Positions 59,644 to 64,000 of a stretch of DNA of 64,000 nucleotides are shown here, piece after piece (positions within the stretch are counted from its first letter, which is position 1; each line of letters opens with the position of its first letter). Below the pieces are notes generated by a model. That model was not told where the DNA came from and searched no databases. It saw nothing but the letters and a program-made list of their open reading frames with translations. Source of the stretch: an uncultured Anaeroplasmataceae bacterium (GTDB lineage Bacteria > Bacillota_I > Bacilli_A > Acholeplasmatales > Anaeroplasmataceae); NCBI GenBank assembly GCA_934229785.1, contig CAKQEA010000009.1, forward strand, positions 1 to 64,000. The letters run 5' to 3'. The position numbers and the translations under genes were made by a program.

Positions 59644-61587
59644 TTATTTGTAAATTAAATATTCCCCTCTATAATTTGAAAAGCCCTCATCAGGATATTT
59701 TTCAAATTCCTTTGTTTCATAAACCTTATCAGCTTTATAAATCCACATTCTATTTAAATCCCAGCAAATAATTTCGTCAATGCCATCATGATCAACATCA
59801 TAAACCTCACAACATAACGTTGGATGTCCATCTTCATCAAATTTAACAACCTTATCAAGCTCTCCATCTAACAATCCACCATCACTTGAAGCATTAGATA
59901 AAATTAAAATATGCTTACCATCATAATTAACTGGTGTAATTACACACCCATCAGTTTGCATCTCGATCTCATTAAGTAAATTGCCATGACAATCATACAT
60001 ACAAACGATACCATCACTACCCCAAAAGGCTGTAGCACAAATTTGAAGTCCATCAATATCAAGATATTTAGAAACACTAATTCTTTGAGCATGACCGATT
60101 TCATTATGCTTATAAATCGTACCATCTAAATTAACAATATTCATTCCTTCATTACCACTTGCTAAAATAAGGCGTTTAGGCTCATCATCCTTTAATCTAG
60201 CATAAATTATTTCATCAGTATGATCTGAGTTCATAGGAAGTGAAAATATAATTTTGCCATCGTGGTCTACTAAATCATAGCCCACAAACATTTCATCAAA
60301 TCCATCATTATCAAAATCATAAATATAAGGAAAATGACCTGTATTTTTATGATTATATCTCCACATTAATTCCATATTATGATTATAGGCCCAAACATTT
60401 TGATATCTATCTTTAATAATAAAATCACCTTTATAGCCTAACCCCTCAAAATCAGCAACTCTAATCGCATCAACATTCAATCTATAAAATGGTTCATTTT
60501 TAACTAAAGGATCATTATATATAATTGGTGTTTTCATTTTTTTAATCAAGCTACCTGTTTCTAAATCAATTATACAAACCTCAAAATTCCTAGCATAAAT
60601 AACCTCTTTTTTACCATCATTATTGATATCAGCAATTTGAAATGGCAAATCACATGAAATTAAAGTATTATCTACACTATTACATGGTTCACCAATTTGC
60701 CATAAGATATTACCATCTTCATCAAAACAAGTCATTGATGATAAATGAGCAAACGAATCTCTAATATATCTTTTTTGATGCTGGGCAAGAACAAAAACCG
60801 TTTTACCAGAAATGTCAGAAATGCGAAGCTGTCTACCACTTCCAAAGCTTTGTAAATCTATTTTCTTTATACACTTAAGCTTAGGATATATTTTTGATTT
60901 ATTTTTTAATTTAAACTCATATGCTTTTAAATTTTCTAAATGCTTTTTATAATTATCCTCTTCCATAGTAACTATAATATTACTATACCTACATAAGCTC
61001 TTACTTACGCAAGCAACAAAGCCAAAATCAAAATCAATATCACCAGTTAAAATAAGCTTATCATCTAAATAAACACAAACATTCTTTGAAACTTCAACTT
61101 TGAATGAATAGGTTTTAAAATCATCAAATAAAACCTCACAGCTTGAGATAACTTCAAAATTCTCTTGATATCTTCGATACAAAGAAATAATATTTCCTTT
61201 AACTCCTACTGCATAATAATTTCTAGAGGTTTTATAACAAAATGCCATTCCACAATATTGATTTAATTCAAAAATCCTAAGATTAAATTTCAAAGTATAA
61301 TAGCTATAAAGCTTATTTTTATGGACAAGACAGGCATAAACATTTTTGAAGGCATCAAAAGAATTATCTCCTCTATTTTGTTCAAGAAATCTAACGCCAT
61401 TATCCTCTGTAATTAGCCAACTACCATCACAAGAACGCCATTGATGTAATGATATTGGATCATACCAATTACCAAAATAGCCATCCTTCTTAATATAATG
61501 ATATTCACCTAAGGCTGTATGCCCCTTATCATATGGTAATTCACCAAGCTTAAAATCAGAAAAATCTTCATTAATTATCTCAATCAT
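59644..61587 (-). CDS. Cytoplasmic multi-blade propeller-like protein
   Basis: A protein of 647 residues without a signal peptide. The first 220 residues are beta-rich with a concanavalin/DUF1080-like look ('EDFSDFKLGELPYD', 'YSYYTLKFNLRIFE'). The rest contains repeated FG-GAP-like, Ca-binding loops 'DINNDGKKEV', 'DFDNDGFDEMF' and 'DVDHDGIDEI', typical of propeller folds seen in rhamnogalacturonan lyases and related glycan proteins. Enzymatic function is not assigned. A 30-bp tandem duplication gives two identical ribosome binding site and ATG sets; the inner ATG (61587) is listed, and 61617 would add ten residues. It follows a HAD phosphatase gene and a WYL regulator. Confidence 0.6.
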   Translation of the reverse strand: MIEIINEDFSDFKLGELPYDKGHTALGEYHYIKKDGYFGNWYDPISLHQWRSCDGSWLITEDNGVRFLEQNRGDNSFDAFKNVYACLVHKNKLYSYYTLKFNLRIFELNQYCGMAFCYKTSRNYYAVGVKGNIISLYRRYQENFEVISSCEVLFDDFKTYSFKVEVSKNVCVYLDDKLILTGDIDFDFGFVACVSKSLCRYSNIIVTMEEDNYKKHLENLKAYEFKLKNKSKIYPKLKCIKKIDLQSFGSGRQLRISDISGKTVFVLAQHQKRYIRDSFAHLSSMTCFDEDGNILWQIGEPCNSVDNTLISCDLPFQIADINNDGKKEVIYARNFEVCIIDLETGSLIKKMKTPIIYNDPLVKNEPFYRLNVDAIRVADFEGLGYKGDFIIKDRYQNVWAYNHNMELMWRYNHKNTGHFPYIYDFDNDGFDEMFVGYDLVDHDGKIIFSLPMNSDHTDEIIYARLKDDEPKRLILASGNEGMNIVNLDGTIYKHNEIGHAQRISVSKYLDIDGLQICATAFWGSDGIVCMYDCHGNLLNEIEMQTDGCVITPVNYDGKHILILSNASSDGGLLDGELDKVVKFDEDGHPTLCCEVYDVDHDGIDEIICWDLNRMWIYKADKVYETKEFEKYPDEGFSNYRGEYLIYK

Positions 61588-61637
61588 TTTAATACCTCCT
61601 CTAATGCTCTCAATCATTTTAATACCTCCTCTACTGC
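61578..61637. repeat. 30-bp tandem direct duplication at a gene junction
   Basis: Units 61578-61607 and 61608-61637 differ at one base. Each carries, on the minus strand, AGAGGAGGTATTAAAATGA, that is a ribosome binding site and start codon, and the second also supplies the end of the HAD gene. Confidence 0.9.
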
Positions 61638-62252
61638 TTCATGTAATGTTGAATAAATTTTAGCATTTGCTTTTTTTAAAACGTTAACAGATTGATGTCC
61701 TGTTGAAACTAATCTACATTCTACACCAATAGCACTTGCAACCTCGTAATCATGAATGGTATCACCAATAAGCAATGCTTCATTGGGATTTATATTTGTT
61801 TTTTTCATAAAATCTAGGGCAAGTGAAACCTTACCACCTGCATGAATATTATCAATTCCTAAAATTTCATCAAATAGTGGTAAAAGATTATAAAATTTAC
61901 ATTGTTCTACTAAATTATTTTTTTCACTTGCTGATAAAATATAGGTATGAATACTTTCAGCCTTTAATTTTTTTATTGTTGGGATTACATCACTAAATAA
62001 TCCACACTCTAAGCTTCTAGGCTGATATTCATTAATAAATTTTATTGATAAATCCTCAAATGAATTCATCTGTAAATCAATACCAGCCGCAATATAATAA
62101 TCCTTAATGGGAAATGTAAATATTTCCTTATATTTATTTATATCTACACTAGGCTTTTTTTGCTCACTTAACAAATTATTTAAAAGTTCTAAGCATAAAT
62201 CAACATCATTAATTAATGTTCCATTAAAATCAAAAAATATATGTTTAATCAT
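61614..62252 (-). CDS. HAD family hydrolase
   Basis: A 212-residue phosphatase of the phosphoglycolate phosphatase-like HAD group. Motif I is 'FFDFNGTLIND' (nucleophile and acid aspartate pattern DxN: 'DFNGTL'), motif II is 'YILSAS', and motif III/IV is 'ALLIGDTIHDYEVA'. The second catalytic residue of motif I is Asn rather than Asp, which can alter phosphatase activity. The frame opens at 62264, but GGAG lies six bases before the ATG at 62252. Its end is part of the 30-bp duplication that also forms the next gene's start. Confidence 0.87.
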   Translation of the reverse strand: MIKHIFFDFNGTLINDVDLCLELLNNLLSEQKKPSVDINKYKEIFTFPIKDYYIAAGIDLQMNSFEDLSIKFINEYQPRSLECGLFSDVIPTIKKLKAESIHTYILSASEKNNLVEQCKFYNLLPLFDEILGIDNIHAGGKVSLALDFMKKTNINPNEALLIGDTIHDYEVASAIGVECRLVSTGHQSVNVLKKANAKIYSTLHEAVEEVLK

Positions 62253-62263
62253 AAAAAACTCCA

Positions 62264-63205
62264 TTACTTATATAAATCAAGTGTTTTATTTAACTCATTC
62301 TTTACACTTTCTACTAACCAATTTGGTCCTAGAACCTGACATTTTGAGCCAAAAGATAACACAAAGGATAAAATCATATTTTCATTTTGCATATCACATG
62401 AGAAATTAATATAATGGTTATCAATAACCTCAATATGCTGATTTTTTCCATAAATTCTTTCCTGCATAACAGTATTTAAATCTCTAAGCTTTAATTCAAC
62501 GTGATAATACTCACCATTTTGTTTCATTCCAAAAGAATCTAAATATCTTGTCTCATCATATGTTTTAAGAAGAGTAAAATGATTTTTAGTTTTCTCAATG
62601 CTTTCTATTCTATTAAGCTTATAGTAACCAAAATCACTAATTTTCTCATTCCACGCCAAAATAAACCAAGAGCCATTGTAAACAAAAAGCTTGTAAGGAT
62701 GTAGTGTATGCTTTTTGGCTATATTTGAAGCTGGAAGGTAAACAATTTCACATTTTAGTTGATATTCAATACACTCAGCTAAAACTGAATATCTTTGTTG
62801 TAATAAATTTTTATCCATCGATAAAGGAAATCTATCAATCATTGTTATTGGAGTTACCTCTTTATGTGAATTAAATGAGGACATAACCTTACCTATTGCC
62901 ACCTCATAATCCCTAACATTTAAAAAATCCTTACTTTGCGCTAAAAAATCAGCACCCTTTTCAATTGCCTGTCGTTCATCCTTAGTAAGCTTAATAGATG
63001 GCATTATTTCTCTTTTATCTAATCTATAACCACCATTTTTTCCTTTAATTGAATCAATAGAATAACCAGCAAGTTCAAGTTCTTTAACATATTCCTTTAT
63101 ATTTCTTGGATTTGTTTCTAATATATCAGCAAGCTCTGTAGCAGTTACAACATCTCTACAGCTTAATATTTGAACTATTTTTATACATGCGGCAGTTTTT
63201 CCCAT
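62264..63205 (-). CDS. HTH-WYL domain transcriptional regulator
   Basis: A 313-residue regulator. Residues 5-55 are a DeoR/HTH_11-type winged helix ('VVTATELADILETNPRNIKEYVKELELAGYSI'). A linker is followed by the WYL domain ('LHPYKLFVYNGSWFILAWNEK', 'YYKLNRIESIE') and a C-terminal WCX region. Such proteins sense small ligands or nucleic acids. AGGAGG precedes the ATG; a TTGAAT-17-TAAAAT promoter lies upstream. It probably controls the HAD and propeller genes transcribed behind it. Confidence 0.9.
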   Translation of the reverse strand: MGKTAACIKIVQILSCRDVVTATELADILETNPRNIKEYVKELELAGYSIDSIKGKNGGYRLDKREIMPSIKLTKDERQAIEKGADFLAQSKDFLNVRDYEVAIGKVMSSFNSHKEVTPITMIDRFPLSMDKNLLQQRYSVLAECIEYQLKCEIVYLPASNIAKKHTLHPYKLFVYNGSWFILAWNEKISDFGYYKLNRIESIEKTKNHFTLLKTYDETRYLDSFGMKQNGEYYHVELKLRDLNTVMQERIYGKNQHIEVIDNHYINFSCDMQNENMILSFVLSFGSKCQVLGPNWLVESVKNELNKTLDLYK

Positions 63206-63234
63206 AACTTTACCTCCTAAGAACGCATATTAAC

Positions 63235-63263
63235 ATTTTATCATTTTTTTTGACACCATTCAA
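63235..63263 (-). promoter_or_regulatory. Promoter of the WYL regulator operon
   Basis: Minus-strand TTGAAT (63263-63258), 17-bp spacer, TAAAAT (63240-63235). Confidence 0.6.
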
Positions 63264-63298
63264 CATTGTCATTCATCATTTTAATAAACAATTTTGAA

Positions 63299-63327
63299 TT
63301 GAAAGATAAATAAAAAAATAATATAAT
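63299..63327 (+). promoter_or_regulatory. Promoter of the MocR-type gene
   Basis: TTGAAA (63299-63304), 17-bp spacer, TATAAT (63322-63327). It is back-to-back with the WYL promoter, 36 bp apart. Confidence 0.65.
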
Positions 63328-63379
63328 CTAAACATCTGGTATCAAACTACATTTCAATTTAAAGGAGATTAATAGTACC

Positions 63380-64000
63380 ATGAACATAATTTTAAAAAAT
63401 GAAAAGGCAAAATACCTAGAGCTGTATGAAGCACTAGTTGATAAAATAAATACTGGTGTTTTGGTATCAGGGGCAAAGCTACCATCAAAAAGAGATTTAG
63501 CTATTGATCTAAATATAAGTCAAAATACAGTAATTAATGCTTACAATCTTCTACTAGATGAAGGATATATTTATTCAATTGAAAAAAAAGGATATTATGT
63601 TAGCTCACAGCCAATTTGTATAAATGTTAAGCCTAAAACAATTTTAGATGAGGTTAATGAAGAAAATATCTTATACGATTTTACAACTCAAAATGTTGAT
63701 ACATTTCCAATTACTACATTTAAAAAAACAATAAATGAAATATTATACGCAAATGATTTTTTAAATAAAACTCATTTTTTAGGCGATTTAAATTTAAGAA
63801 TAACAATAAAAAATCATTTAAAGGAAAATAGAGGAATTGATGTCCATGAAAATCAAATATTAATAACTAGTGGAATGGAAATATTTGAAAGAATATTAAA
63901 ATTAACAAATATTGATACTCTTGGAATTGAAAATCCCGGATATCACAAAATTGTTAAAATTGCTAAAAATAACAATTTATCAATCAATTACTTTAATCTT
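63380..64000 (+). CDS. MocR-type GntR/aminotransferase regulator, 3' truncated
   Basis: The frame begins at ATG 63380 and runs off the right edge, giving 207 residues. The N-terminal GntR winged helix is clear ('LVSGAKLPSKRDLAIDLNIS', 'NTVINAYNLLLDEGYIY'), followed by the start of a fold-type I aminotransferase-like domain ('DFTTQNVDTFP', 'HFLGDLNLRITIKNHLKENRGI', 'ITSGMEIFERILKL'). MocR proteins such as PdxR and GabR use PLP to sense vitamin B6 or amines. AGGAG lies 12 bases before the ATG, a slightly long spacing. The PLP lysine would be outside the window. Confidence 0.85.
   Translation, partial: MNIILKNEKAKYLELYEALVDKINTGVLVSGAKLPSKRDLAIDLNISQNTVINAYNLLLDEGYIYSIEKKGYYVSSQPICINVKPKTILDEVNEENILYDFTTQNVDTFPITTFKKTINEILYANDFLNKTHFLGDLNLRITIKNHLKENRGIDVHENQILITSGMEIFERILKLTNIDTLGIENPGYHKIVKIAKNNNLSINYFNL

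Noticed and set aside
1..64000. Mycoplasma-type code with TGA as tryptophan
   Set aside because: Several genes end with TGA in coupled overlaps (for example 16738 and 19102) and tryptophans are encoded by TGG.
1..64000. tRNA, rRNA, CRISPR arrays, transposases or prophage
   Set aside because: No cloverleaf arms, conserved rRNA segments, regular spacer repeats or mobile-element proteins were seen on either strand.

Overview
The window is about 64 kb of AT-rich chromosome from a low-GC, Gram-positive, anaerobic bacterium. PolC-type replicative polymerase, FakA/DegV lipid genes, strong AGGAGG/GAGGTG ribosome binding sites and T-tract hairpin terminators point to Bacillota (Bacilli). The oxygen-sensitive dehydratase-type Fe-S enzymes, an M60-like mucin peptidase, fucO and many small membrane proteins suggest an intestinal lineage near Erysipelotrichia or the Mollicutes neighbours. 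This placement is inference. TGA is used as a stop (for example at 16738 and 61614), so the standard bacterial code applies. I saw no rRNA, tRNA, CRISPR array, insertion sequence or prophage.

Layout. 0.1-5.4 kb (+): YlbJ-like membrane protein, ilvE, Pr6Pr membrane protein and a U32 peptidase-like RNA-modification candidate. 5.5-11.2 kb (-): a small orphan, a DJ-1/PfpI protein, a MATE exporter, an orphan, and fakA with a degV/fakB partner. 11.4 kb (+): a TetR regulator with a clear palindromic operator. 12.0-15.7 kb (-): a FeoA-FeoB fusion iron transporter with a Cys-rich partner, and an MFS transporter. 15.8-21.5 kb (-): an eight-gene, tightly coupled operon, the most unusual locus here. It combines two 2-hydroxyacyl-CoA dehydratase-family subunits and their ATP-dependent activator with CooC-like and CooT-like nickel proteins and a truncated acetyl-CoA-synthase-like Fe-S protein. 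21.7-23.2 kb (-): tandemly duplicated lipoproteins. 23.4-30.4 kb (-): fucO, a TPR-DUF4037 protein, and the arginine-to-putrescine operon (arginine decarboxylase, aguA, aguB).

30.7-37.4 kb: M60-like peptidase lipoprotein (+), LysR regulator (-) divergent from an EamA transporter (+), GNAT (-), DUF368 (+). 37.4-46.5 kb (-): YqeY, CvpA-like protein, a decayed gene, a CotD-like small protein, membrane proteins including a Bax-inhibitor-1 homologue, polC and a DUF1189-like protein. 46.6 kb (+): TIGR01212 radical SAM protein. 47.6-49.1 kb (-): two paralogous small membrane proteins and a broken gene. 49.3-51.6 kb (-): a leucyl-tRNA-synthetase paralogue with degenerate catalytic motifs beside an acyl carrier protein gene. 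51.7-55.5 kb (-): thrC-thrB-ACT protein-hom, homoserine to threonine. 55.7-63.2 kb (-): lipid kinase, alanine racemase, lipoprotein, GGDEF protein, a beta-propeller-like protein, HAD phosphatase and WYL regulator. A MocR-type regulator (+) runs off the right edge.

Many genome-track start codons lie inside or upstream of the Shine-Dalgarno site. Where the ribosome binding site clearly chose another start, that start is given and explained.
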